Shown here piece by piece: positions 53,594-60,556 of a stretch of 64,000 nt of DNA. The position numbers and the translations under genes were made by a program. Under the pieces are notes generated by a model that worked only from the letters and a program-made list of their open reading frames with translations, did no database searches and was not told the origin of the DNA. Each line of letters begins with the position of its first letter. The stretch's first letter is position 1. Origin of the DNA: Clostridia bacterium (GTDB lineage Bacteria; Bacillota; Clostridia; UMGS1810); NCBI GenBank assembly GCA_017436905.1, contig JAFSCF010000011.1, forward strand, positions 42,824 through 106,823. Direction: 5' to 3'.

Positions 53594-53618
53594 CCTTGTA
53601 ATATCAGATATTACAAGG
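53594..53618 (-). terminator. Terminator-like palindrome carrying the cwlD ribosome-binding site
   Basis: CCTTGTAATATC-A-GATATTACAAGG, a perfect 12-bp stem. On the minus strand it is followed by AGTTTTTTT, so it reads as an intrinsic terminator for the upstream gene, while its 3' arm is the AAGG of the cwlD Shine-Dalgarno. Confidence 0.75.
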
Positions 53619-53634
53619 ATATTTTTTGTTTGTG

Positions 53635-54195
53635 CTATTTATTCTTTTTCTTTGGCTTTTTTTTATAAATTATTTTTGGCAGGTACTTGTCTGTAAGCGA
53701 AAATTCCTTTGTGCCTGTGATGTACGCCGGAATTGAGAGCAGTATCGGTATAAGCGTTACTATAACGCAGTTTGGTATATATGTTAAGTTGTCGTTACCA
53801 AGCCAGCCCATAAAAGTGCTTTGCAATATGCGGTAGATTGTGTTTGTAAGGCCGCTTGCCGATGCTGCAATCAGCGCAATCAGTCCGATTATATTAGGGA
53901 TTGCCGCAATAAGGCCTATTATAATGCCCTTCTTGTAGTCAAGTTGAATTTTATCTTCGTTATGCTTGTTATAAACTTTAACGTGTTTGCCGTCTTTTTT
54001 GCCGGCGTCCCACACTCTGGAATAATATGACGACAAAAAAACAAACGCAGTTATACTGCTGTATACCTTTATGCCTGTGTTTGACTCAATAAGCGCATAA
54101 AACGTAGGCATAAGCATAACCGATGCAAAAACTACTATAAGTTGTATACCGAAAAGTTTTAAAGCAACCAAAAAAGGATTTGTAAATTTACCCAT
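53635..54195 (-). CDS. Hypothetical membrane protein
   Basis: 186 residues with four hydrophobic segments (about 10-30, 40-55, 90-110 and 135-160) and a very basic C-terminus (KYLPKIIYKKKPKKKNK). No family recognised. Transcribed toward cwlD but separated from it by a terminator-like palindrome. Confidence 0.65.
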   Translation of the reverse strand: MGKFTNPFLVALKLFGIQLIVVFASVMLMPTFYALIESNTGIKVYSSITAFVFLSSYYSRVWDAGKKDGKHVKVYNKHNEDKIQLDYKKGIIIGLIAAIPNIIGLIALIAASASGLTNTIYRILQSTFMGWLGNDNLTYIPNCVIVTLIPILLSIPAYITGTKEFSLTDKYLPKIIYKKKPKKKNK

Positions 54196-54387
54196 TTGAA
54201 AACCGTCCTTTCAAAAACATACATATATTATATAAAAAGGTTTAAAAAAAATCAATATCATAAGTAAAAAAAGCCACTTGTTTACAAAAAATATGAAAAT
54301 CGAAAGCGAGAATAAAAGAGAAAAACGAAGAAAACGGAAGAAAACAAGAGTTTGGAAAGGAAGGTTTAATTTTTTTGAAAAAAAGTA

Positions 54388-54416
54388 TTGACAAACATTT
54401 TAAGTTGTATTAAAAT
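54388..54416 (+). promoter_or_regulatory. Promoter of rplM-rpsI
   Basis: TTGACA (54388-54393) and TAAAAT (54411-54416), 17 bases apart, 44 bases before rplM. Confidence 0.85.
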
Positions 54417-54459
54417 AGCAAGAGTTGAAACAAGAATCGAAAAACGGAGGTAAACAAAA

Positions 54460-54897
54460 ATGAGTACATTCATGATTAAACCCGCCGAAGTGGAAAGAAA
54501 ATGGTACATCATTGATGCAACTGACAAACCGCTCGGTAGAGTTGCAAGCGCTGCTGCTTCAATTCTGCGCGGTAAAAATAAACCTACTTTCACTCCTCAT
54601 GTGGACTGTGGTGATTTCGTAATCATCTTAAACGCTGACAAGGCTATCCTTACAGGTAAAAAACTTGATCAGAAATTCTACAGACACCACACCGGTTATA
54701 TCGGCGGTCTGAAAGAAATCAGCTACAAAAAATTAATGGCTGAAAAACCCGAAAAGGCTATGATGCTTGCCGTTAAAGGTATGCTTCCCAAAAACACAGT
54801 GGGCGCAAAATCACTCACAAGACTCAGAGTGTATAAAGGTGAAAACCATGACCACGCTGCACAGAAGCCTGAAATGTATACAGGCGAGATTAAATAA
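54460..54897 (+). CDS. rplM: 50S ribosomal protein L13
   Basis: 145 residues, full length, with [40 protein letters not shown] and [20 protein letters not shown] precedes the ATG. Operon with rpsI. Confidence 0.98.
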   Translation: MSTFMIKPAEVERKWYIIDATDKPLGRVASAAASILRGKNKPTFTPHVDCGDFVIILNADKAILTGKKLDQKFYRHHTGYIGGLKEISYKKLMAEKPEKAMMLAVKGMLPKNTVGAKSLTRLRVYKGENHDHAAQKPEMYTGEIK

Positions 54898-54913
54898 GGA
54901 GGAGGCATAAACA

Positions 54914-55300
54914 ATGGCAGAATTATACGGAACCGGTAGAAGAAAAAAATCTATCGCAAGAGTAAGACTGGTACCCGGTACCGGTGTTATCACTATAAAC
55001 GACAGAAACATTGACGAATATTTCGGTCTTGAAACACTTAAAGTTATCGTAAGACAGCCCCTCGTTGCTACAGACACACTCGGTAAATTCGACGTTGTAT
55101 GTAAAGTAACAGGCGGTGGCTTTACCGGTCAGGCAGGTGCTGTTAGACACGGTATCGCACGTGCACTTTTGAGCGTTGACGACTCTTTCAGAGCAACCCT
55201 TAAAGCTGAAGGTTACTTAACACGTGACCCCAGAATGAAGGAAAGAAAGAAATACGGTCTCAAAGCCGCTCGTCGTGCTCCCCAGTTCAGCAAACGTTAA
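54914..55300 (+). CDS. rpsI: 30S ribosomal protein S9
   Basis: 128 residues, starting [18 protein letters not shown] and ending in the conserved [12 protein letters not shown] tail that reaches the P-site tRNA. AGGAGGAGG precedes the ATG. Confidence 0.98.
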   Translation: MAELYGTGRRKKSIARVRLVPGTGVITINDRNIDEYFGLETLKVIVRQPLVATDTLGKFDVVCKVTGGGFTGQAGAVRHGIARALLSVDDSFRATLKAEGYLTRDPRMKERKKYGLKAARRAPQFSKR

Positions 55301-55317
55301 TTTTATCAGTACAAAAC

Positions 55318-55353
55318 AAAGCGGAAACCTACAAGTTCAGCGGTTTCCGCTTT
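55318..55353 (+). terminator. Terminator of rplM-rpsI
   Basis: AAAGCGGAAACC and GGTTTCCGCTTT, perfect 12-bp stem with a 12-base loop; the T run is short. Confidence 0.8.
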
Positions 55354-55697
55354 ATGTATCTTTGTGCATAGTGATAATGTTTTTAAGAATAAAATTTCTA
55401 TTCGTTATATAAAAGCAAATATAACTATATAAAAAACAGAAAAAATGTTGCATTTTGTTGTAGTATGTGGTAATCTATATGTATAAATGTATAACAATAA
55501 TTACCAACAATTAAATATTTCAACTGCATAACCAACACTGCAATAAGTGCAAAATGTGCATAAACGCACGGAGTTTTTTGTATATTTTTGACATGGTCTT
55601 TTTGAAAAAAATATCATATAATAAATAGACATAATGTTGTAATGTGATATGCGGTTTGTTTTATTGTTATAATAATTTTCTATAAAGAGGTCCGACA
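55354..55697. other. AT-rich intergenic region
   Basis: 344 bases with no convincing gene, hairpin or known RNA. A TTGACA (55588) and TATAAT (55617) are 23 bases apart, too far for a standard promoter. TATAATAATTTTC near 55669 could be a -10 for the island that follows. Confidence 0.4.
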
Positions 55698-56075
55698 ATG
55701 AAACAAAAGAATGTGTCTTCAGTTTTGCTTATGTGTTCATTTCTGTTTTTAGCTTTGCAACATTTTGTTATAGTTTTCAAAACGTTTAAAGAAATACAAA
55801 TTGCGTATATACCACTTTTAGTCACTTTTTTGGGTGTTTGGGCAAATGAAAAAAAAGATCACAATACCGCTACGACAATTATAAGGTATTCATCTGTTAT
55901 TACGTGCGTAATTCTGCTTGTTTCATTTGCGTTAGTCTATTCGTTGCAAAGTGAGAATATGCTCAATCTGATACCGGATATGCTTGTTTGCTTTGGGAAA
56001 CGTAGTTTGTGTGTTTTGGTAGGGATCAGTTCCTGCATACAAATTGTTTGTTACTCAATTAAATTAAAAGATTAA
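55698..56075 (+). CDS. Small membrane protein of the AT-rich island
   Basis: 125 residues with four hydrophobic segments and few charged residues outside the loop ANEKKDHNTATTI. AAAGAGGTCC precedes the ATG. Codon choice is far more A/T-rich than in the ribosomal genes before it. No family recognised. First of four unknown genes in a row. Confidence 0.6.
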   Translation: MKQKNVSSVLLMCSFLFLALQHFVIVFKTFKEIQIAYIPLLVTFLGVWANEKKDHNTATTIIRYSSVITCVILLVSFALVYSLQSENMLNLIPDMLVCFGKRSLCVLVGISSCIQIVCYSIKLKD

Positions 56076-56091
56076 TCGGAAGGTGTTTTGT

Positions 56092-56337
56092 GTGGAAAAT
56101 ATTTTATGTGGTTTAGGGTTACTGGCGGCTACTTTATGTGTTGTTTATGTAATAATCACACGCATAGAAAAAAGAACCCAAGTTCCTGCTATACAATTTG
56201 CCACTCCCACATTTTCAATGGAGAGCCCTTATGTTGGTTCTGGTGAAGATGATAACAGCGAAGAGGGTTTTGAAAAAGTTACTGCATTTTTGAAACTTTC
56301 AGAAAGTTCAGAGGTAATCCTATATGAAGAAACGTGA
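56092..56337 (+). CDS. Small single-pass membrane protein
   Basis: 81 residues: an N-terminal membrane helix (LCGLGLLAATLCVVYVIITR) and an acidic soluble tail (EDDNSEEGFEK). GTG at 56092 follows GGAAGGTG. It overlaps the next gene by 14 bases, a sign they function together. Unrecognised. Confidence 0.55.
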   Translation: MENILCGLGLLAATLCVVYVIITRIEKRTQVPAIQFATPTFSMESPYVGSGEDDNSEEGFEKVTAFLKLSESSEVILYEET

Positions 56338-56905
56338 TTTCGATGAGTTTTACACTAAAATTGTAAAACCGATAGCAGAAAGTTTCGTTAATAAATACAG
56401 CGAATTTTGTTTTAAAGATGAACCTGCGATTTTGTATGAAGAATATATAAATCAAAAAATATTTATAAGAAGCATGTATCACAAAATGGATGGAGATGCA
56501 AACGAAAAAAAAGACAATTTAGACAGGCATAAAGTTTGCGCCTGCATGACCTCTTCTATCATAAATTCCAGGCTGATATACTACTCTAATATTGAAAGTA
56601 ATGAAGAATTATCTCGAACAAATATCAGCAGGATTAATGAACAATTGGCTTTTCTTTCGTGTTGGGAATTACTAAAAGCGTTTGTCGAAGCCAGAAATAA
56701 ACCTTATTTTGATGCGCTTGCTGATGAACATTCAAACAACTTTGAACTACCTAATACTTTTCATAATGATTCTTTTGTTGATACGGTGGTTCGTTCCCTA
56801 TATTATGCACGGACATTAAACGGTATTAGCATACCATTGTTATCTAATATATACTATTTGTTAGAAAAGTATTGCGAAAAAGGAATTGATTATAAATTTA
56901 ATTAA
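56324..56905 (+). CDS. Hypothetical cytoplasmic protein of the island
   Basis: 193 residues, mostly helical, no membrane segment. A notable stretch is DNLDRHKVCACMTSSIINSR, where an acidic-Arg-His-Lys-x-Cys/Ala pattern resembles a conserved signature I have seen in unclassified clostridial proteins from mobile regions, although I cannot name the family. It overlaps the small membrane gene upstream and is followed by a terminator, so three genes form one unit. Confidence 0.6.
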   Translation: MKKRDFDEFYTKIVKPIAESFVNKYSEFCFKDEPAILYEEYINQKIFIRSMYHKMDGDANEKKDNLDRHKVCACMTSSIINSRLIYYSNIESNEELSRTNISRINEQLAFLSCWELLKAFVEARNKPYFDALADEHSNNFELPNTFHNDSFVDTVVRSLYYARTLNGISIPLLSNIYYLLEKYCEKGIDYKFN

Positions 56906-56922
56906 TTGTTAAAGATGTTTCG

Positions 56923-56957
56923 AATTGATGTAATCTCTTGATTACATCAATTTTTTT
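56923..56957 (+). terminator. Intrinsic terminator
   Basis: AATTGATGTAATC and GATTACATCAATT, perfect 13-bp stem, loop TCTT, followed by a T run. Confidence 0.88.
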
Positions 56958-56982
56958 AAAAACTTTTTTAAAGGTGAAGGCT

Positions 56983-57390
56983 ATGAAAAAATTTGCAATA
57001 TCGGTAATGCTGTTTTTGCTGACAATAGGTTTAACAGTGATAACTGTTAAAACAAAATTACTTTTTATTAATAATACTCTTTTTCTTATGTTCAGCATAT
57101 TTTTTATTCCGCTTATCTGTGGTATGGTTATTGCGTATTTCATTAAAAAACACGGACGGCAAATACGATTTTTTATTATTCCGTTGGTTGCATTTGATAT
57201 ATTATTTGTTTTATTTCAAAGCAATATAAAGATTGCAGCGAAAATGATGGCATTTTTTACAGGTGACTATAATCTTGAAGCAAGCGGATTTTATATGTTT
57301 TTTGCAATGCTTTTCTGTACGGGTATGCTGGCTGGTTTGATAATCGGAAGTTTTGTTTACAAAATTGTGTTGAATATATCTGATTTATAA
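56983..57390 (+). CDS. Small four-helix membrane protein
   Basis: 135 residues with four membrane helices (6-25, 30-52, 62-80 and 100-128). ATG at 56983 follows AAAGGTGAAGG. AT-rich like the preceding genes. It follows a terminator directly, so it is read through or has its own promoter. Unrecognised. Confidence 0.6.
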   Translation: MKKFAISVMLFLLTIGLTVITVKTKLLFINNTLFLMFSIFFIPLICGMVIAYFIKKHGRQIRFFIIPLVAFDILFVLFQSNIKIAAKMMAFFTGDYNLEASGFYMFFAMLFCTGMLAGLIIGSFVYKIVLNISDL

Positions 57391-57493
57391 TATAAAATAA
57401 GTGTAAGTAATCTTTTTTCACAAAAGAGGGAACAAAATTGGTGCTGCCGTCGTCTATATGTGTAGGAGGCAGCAACGGAGAGGAGTGCATACA

Positions 57494-58057
57494 TTGACCG
57501 AGGAGGCTTTGAACTTACTTATCCAAAAGGCTCAAAAAGGCGACTTGCGTGCTTTTGAACTGTTGGCAGAGCAGTATCATACTAAAATTTATAATATTGC
57601 CCTCGGTATAATGGGTAACACTCACGATGCCGAAGATGCCGCGCAGAACGCACTTATTAAAATTTACCGTGCGGTTGGTGATTTTAAATTCCAGTCGAAG
57701 TTTTCTACTTGGGTTTACAGGATCACTACCAACGTGTGTATGGACGAAGTGCGCAAGCGCAAACGTACATCTGCCGTAAGCAGCGACGACCTCGCCGAAG
57801 ATGCGCTTGGTGTAGACTACGCCACCCCCGAGGCGCACGCTTTAAGCCTTGAGGCGGCATCTGACCTTAAAACTGCCATAGGCCGCTTAAAAGATGACCA
57901 CAAAAAGATGATAGTCCTGCGTGATATCAACGGCTTTTCTTATGAAGAGATAGCCCAAATCACCAAATGCTCGGTGGGTACGGTTAAATCACGCATTAAC
58001 AGAGCAAGGACGTCACTTAAAGACATTTTGATTTCTACCGGATATTTTCAAAAGTGA
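57494..58057 (+). CDS. ECF-type RNA polymerase sigma factor
   Basis: 187 residues. Region 2 has AFELLAEQYHTKIYNIALGI, DAEDAAQNALIKIYRAV and FSTWVYRITTNVCMDEVRKR; region 4 has LRDINGFSYEEIAQITKCSV then GTVKSRINRAR. Group 4 sigma, SigW-like. TTG at 57494 follows AGAGGAG; no other start fits. It is paired with an anti-sigma gene 24 bases downstream, the usual arrangement for envelope-stress control. Confidence 0.92.
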   Translation: MTEEALNLLIQKAQKGDLRAFELLAEQYHTKIYNIALGIMGNTHDAEDAAQNALIKIYRAVGDFKFQSKFSTWVYRITTNVCMDEVRKRKRTSAVSSDDLAEDALGVDYATPEAHALSLEAASDLKTAIGRLKDDHKKMIVLRDINGFSYEEIAQITKCSVGTVKSRINRARTSLKDILISTGYFQK

Positions 58058-58081
58058 TTTATGCGGAAAGGTTGTGAAAAA

Positions 58082-59113
58082 ATGATTAATTGCGATAAAG
58101 CACGTGAACTTTCAAATGCTTACATAGACGGCGAACTGGACGAAGAATCCTCATGCGCATACGAGGAGCATATATCCTGCTGCGAGGTATGCCACGAAGA
58201 GTATGATATGCTAAAAAGGGTGTCTGCCGATTTATCTTTAACCACTGCGCCCGTGCCCGAAGGATTTGCAAGGCGTTTGCATACTGCGCTTGTTAACGAG
58301 CAGTTTAAAAAAGAGAATAAAACTAAAAAGGTGTTTGCCTTTCCGTATTACAAAGCCGCATCTGTTATGGCTGCCGCACTTGTGATAGCAGTTGTCGGCA
58401 AATACGGCGTATACGATACTTATAAAAACGTAGCCGAAGATACCAACCGTGCTGCGCTTGAGATGTCCGGCAAAGTGGCTGAAGAAGTAATTGACGTGCC
58501 CGAAATTGAGCCAATCGAAGAAAAAGAAGTTGAAAATAAAAAGCAAGAGCCTGTATACACAACTAAAACTGTAGCCCCTCAAAATAAAGAACCGGAGCAA
58601 CTTTCAAAACCAGTCGAAACAGATACGGTTGATGTTGTAAACACCACAGCAGAAACAGATGTTGTCGTTTATACAGAGGAAATTGCACCGCAGACAGAGG
58701 TTGATGTTACTGCCCACGAAGAACAGATTCCGCTTACAGACAGTGCGCCAATGGTAAGAATGGCAGAGCCGACAGTTACCGCAGAGGTGGCAGAAGAAAC
58801 TGGTGATGCAGAGCCGGTTGCAGAAGATATTTCTTCCGGTGGCGGTTCAAGTGCAACCAAAGAGGTAACGGAACTTATCCCTGCCGAGATTGTTATTTAT
58901 AACAATGGCGATGCGGCAATGATAATGTTTAAAAAATTTCTGCTTACCATATTAGACAGCAGCCAGATAACCGACAACGGCGGCGAAATCATCGTTAATA
59001 TAACTGCTGACGAGTACGAAAGCGTTATGCAGCATCTGCGTGCAAACGAATATGTAAAATCTGTAACAGAGGGAACATCGTTTGACGGAAAGGCAGTTAT
59101 AAATATAAAATAA
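58082..59113 (+). CDS. Zinc-finger anti-sigma factor, membrane-anchored
   Basis: 343 residues. The N-terminal zf-HC2 anti-sigma domain carries His and two Cys in YEEHISCCEVCHEEYDM, plus an early Cys. One membrane helix lies at about residues 93-113 (AASVMAAALVIAVVGKYGVY). A long acidic, low-complexity outside region and a C-terminal folded domain of about 80 residues (EIVIYNNGDAAMIMFKKFLL) follow. It would hold the ECF sigma at the membrane until envelope stress triggers proteolysis. Confidence 0.88.
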   Translation: MINCDKARELSNAYIDGELDEESSCAYEEHISCCEVCHEEYDMLKRVSADLSLTTAPVPEGFARRLHTALVNEQFKKENKTKKVFAFPYYKAASVMAAALVIAVVGKYGVYDTYKNVAEDTNRAALEMSGKVAEEVIDVPEIEPIEEKEVENKKQEPVYTTKTVAPQNKEPEQLSKPVETDTVDVVNTTAETDVVVYTEEIAPQTEVDVTAHEEQIPLTDSAPMVRMAEPTVTAEVAEETGDAEPVAEDISSGGGSSATKEVTELIPAEIVIYNNGDAAMIMFKKFLLTILDSSQITDNGGEIIVNITADEYESVMQHLRANEYVKSVTEGTSFDGKAVINIK

Positions 59114-59127
59114 AATTGTATGATATA

Positions 59128-59183
59128 AAAAGAAGTGTTATTTTTCACATAAATATGCCCAGGTGAAAAATAACACTTCTTTT
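59128..59183. repeat. Conserved-loop hairpin C9
   Basis: A perfect 21-bp stem (AAAAGAAGTGTTATTTTTCAC with 59163-59183) around ATAAATATGCCCAG, the complementary family loop with two changes. It lies 15 bases after the anti-sigma stop and reads as a terminator. Confidence 0.78.
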
Positions 59184-59235
59184 GTTTTCGTATTTATCTA
59201 AAAAACGAAAACTATTTTTTATAATAGAGTGTATT

Positions 59236-59291
59236 AAAAAAGTCAGTATTTTTCGCATAAATATACTCAGGTAAAAAATACTGACTTTTTT
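59236..59291. repeat. Conserved-loop hairpin C10
   Basis: A 21-bp stem with two mismatches near the loop (59236-59256 with 59271-59291) around the exact complementary loop ATAAATATACTCAG. It follows C9 by 52 bases, so termination would be redundant. Confidence 0.8.
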
Positions 59292-59376
59292 ACTTACTAA
59301 CAATGTTTCTGTATAAAAAATCTATTTCGGGCAGATAATCTATATACAGTAAAAAATAAAACAGGAGCGAATAAAA

Positions 59377-60036
59377 ATGGAAAAAACAAATAACCGTCTG
59401 CGCCATGCAATACTTGCACTTTGCGTCGGCGTTATTATAACCTTTGCATTTTCTGTTTATGCAGATAAAACAGAGCAGTCGCTTTCACACGGTCTTATAC
59501 GCCTGCACGTAATCGCAAATAGCGACTCTGCCTCTGACCAGCAACTTAAACTTGCCGTGCGTGATGCTATCATTGCAGAAGTCGGCACGCACTTTGCCGA
59601 CAATTACAAAAAGGACGAGGCGAGAGCAGAAATAATCGCCCATATGGAAGATATCCGCCTTATTGCACAGGAGGTTATTGTCGATTGGGGCTTAAACTAT
59701 CCCGTTGAAATCTCGCTAGGCAAAAGTGATTTCCCTACCAAAACATATGGTGATGTAACCTTGCCTGCAGGAACTTACGATGCTCTAAAGGTAATAATCG
59801 GCAGCGGCGCAGGGCAAAACTGGTGGTGCGTACTTTTTCCGCCGTTGTGTTTTGTAGATGCCGCAACCGCCGAAATGCCTGCAGACAGCAGCGAGATTTT
59901 AAAAGCGTCGCTTACCGAAGAAGAGTATGCTATGGTAACCAACAGCGGAGAACTGCCCGTTCAGGTAAAATTTAAAACGTACGAACTGTGGCAAAGCAGT
60001 AAACTCAAGTTTAAAAATATGATTGCCGAAAGGTAA
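59377..60036 (+). CDS. spoIIR: Stage II sporulation protein R
   Basis: 219 residues: an N-terminal signal/anchor (HAILALCVGVIITFAFSVYA) and the SpoIIR domain with LIRLHVIANSDSASDQQLKL, VRDAIIAE and GQNWWCVLFPPLCFVD. Made in the forespore, it signals across the septum to activate SpoIIGA and hence SigE in the mother cell. CAGGAGCG precedes the ATG. Confidence 0.93.
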   Translation: MEKTNNRLRHAILALCVGVIITFAFSVYADKTEQSLSHGLIRLHVIANSDSASDQQLKLAVRDAIIAEVGTHFADNYKKDEARAEIIAHMEDIRLIAQEVIVDWGLNYPVEISLGKSDFPTKTYGDVTLPAGTYDALKVIIGSGAGQNWWCVLFPPLCFVDAATAEMPADSSEILKASLTEEEYAMVTNSGELPVQVKFKTYELWQSSKLKFKNMIAER

Positions 60037-60074
60037 AAAACAGGTAAGGATTAATAAAAATCCTTACCTGTTTT
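60037..60074. terminator. Bidirectional terminator overlapping a coding end
   Basis: AAAACAGGTAAGGATT and AATCCTTACCTGTTTT form a perfect 16-bp stem. It starts two bases after the spoIIR stop, and one arm forms the last codons of the minus-strand gene at 60051. Confidence 0.85.
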
Positions 60075-60263
60075 CAACTTGTATACAGCCATTTTAATTT
60101 CTTCATCAATAGCGGTGCAAATTCTTCTTTTTATACGGCTTTTCAACTTATCCAACTCCATACGCTCTATATCGTCTAATTTGTAACCGTATTCTTCCTC
60201 ATCTATCTTTTCGTTGAGAAATACAGTGGATGTATTGACGTAGCGTTCATTTGGATCACTCAT
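60051..60263 (-). CDS. Hypothetical 70-residue protein downstream of small-RNA copy A2
   Basis: A charged helical protein (GYKLDDIERMELDKLKSRIK) with no membrane segment. AAGGAGG precedes ATG at 60263 with an ideal gap. Its leader would start at the promoter at 60459-60487 and pass through the predicted terminator/antiterminator at 60313-60354, so its expression may depend on that RNA. Alternatively it has its own promoter in the intervening 50 bases. Family unknown. Confidence 0.6.
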   Translation of the reverse strand: MSDPNERYVNTSTVFLNEKIDEEEYGYKLDDIERMELDKLKSRIKRRICTAIDEEIKMAVYKLKTGKDFY

Positions 60264-60312
60264 AATTAGTTGTTCCTCCTTATCAAATTTATTTTATATA
60301 AAAATGCGCATT

Positions 60313-60452
60313 AAAAAAGTGCGCTCCATCAGGAACGCACCGAAAAAGCGTTCCTTGATATTGTCACATATCGAATTTTACCCAAAGGGAATTAAGGAAA
60401 CGCCTTTTACCGTAGCATTTCCCTTTGGGTATGAAATATTCGATTATGTGAC
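60313..60452 (-). ncRNA. Putative structured small RNA or leader, copy A2
   Basis: Predicted minus-strand RNA of about 140 nt. P1 pairs 60363-60376 with 60438-60452, P2 pairs ACCCAAAGGGAA (60380-60391) with 60419-60430. The loop GGCGTTTCC (complement of 60396-60404) can pair with GGAACGC (complement of 60348-60354). That segment can instead pair with GCGTTCC, the 5' arm of a perfect 9-bp terminator (60332-60340 with 60319-60327) followed by six T. These are mutually exclusive folds. The promoter, loop and terminator are shared with copy A1 at 12656. No published RNA family is assigned. Confidence 0.62.
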
Positions 60453-60458
60453 ACACAA

Positions 60459-60487
60459 ATTATACCATATCGCATTTGCAAGGTCAA
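60459..60487 (-). promoter_or_regulatory. Promoter of small-RNA copy A2
   Basis: Minus strand: TTGACC (60487-60482), 17 bases, TATAAT (60464-60459). Same hexamers and spacing as copy A1. Confidence 0.72.
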
Positions 60488-60499
60488 GTATTCTTTTTC

Positions 60500-60528
60500 T
60501 TGAAAAACTTTTCTATATAATATATAAT
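60500..60528 (+). promoter_or_regulatory. Promoter of recD2
   Basis: TTGAAA (60500-60505) and TATAAT (60523-60528), 17 bases apart, divergent from the small-RNA promoter only 12 bases away. Confidence 0.75.
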
Positions 60529-60556
60529 AGATGTATAATGTTTTGGAGGTGATGAT

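Noticed and set aside
55588..55622. TTGACA/TATAAT promoter in front of the AT-rich island
   Set aside because: The spacer is 23 bases, well outside the normal 16-19.
3208..59291. The dispersed hairpins as a CRISPR array or degraded transposon ends
   Set aside because: Copies are kilobases apart, have no regular spacing or spacers, and no transposase or cas gene is present in the window.
60303..60490. Plus-strand reading of the RNA unit as a recD2 leader
   Set aside because: recD2 has its own promoter (60500-60528) downstream of the element, and the T run and promoter of the element are on the minus strand.
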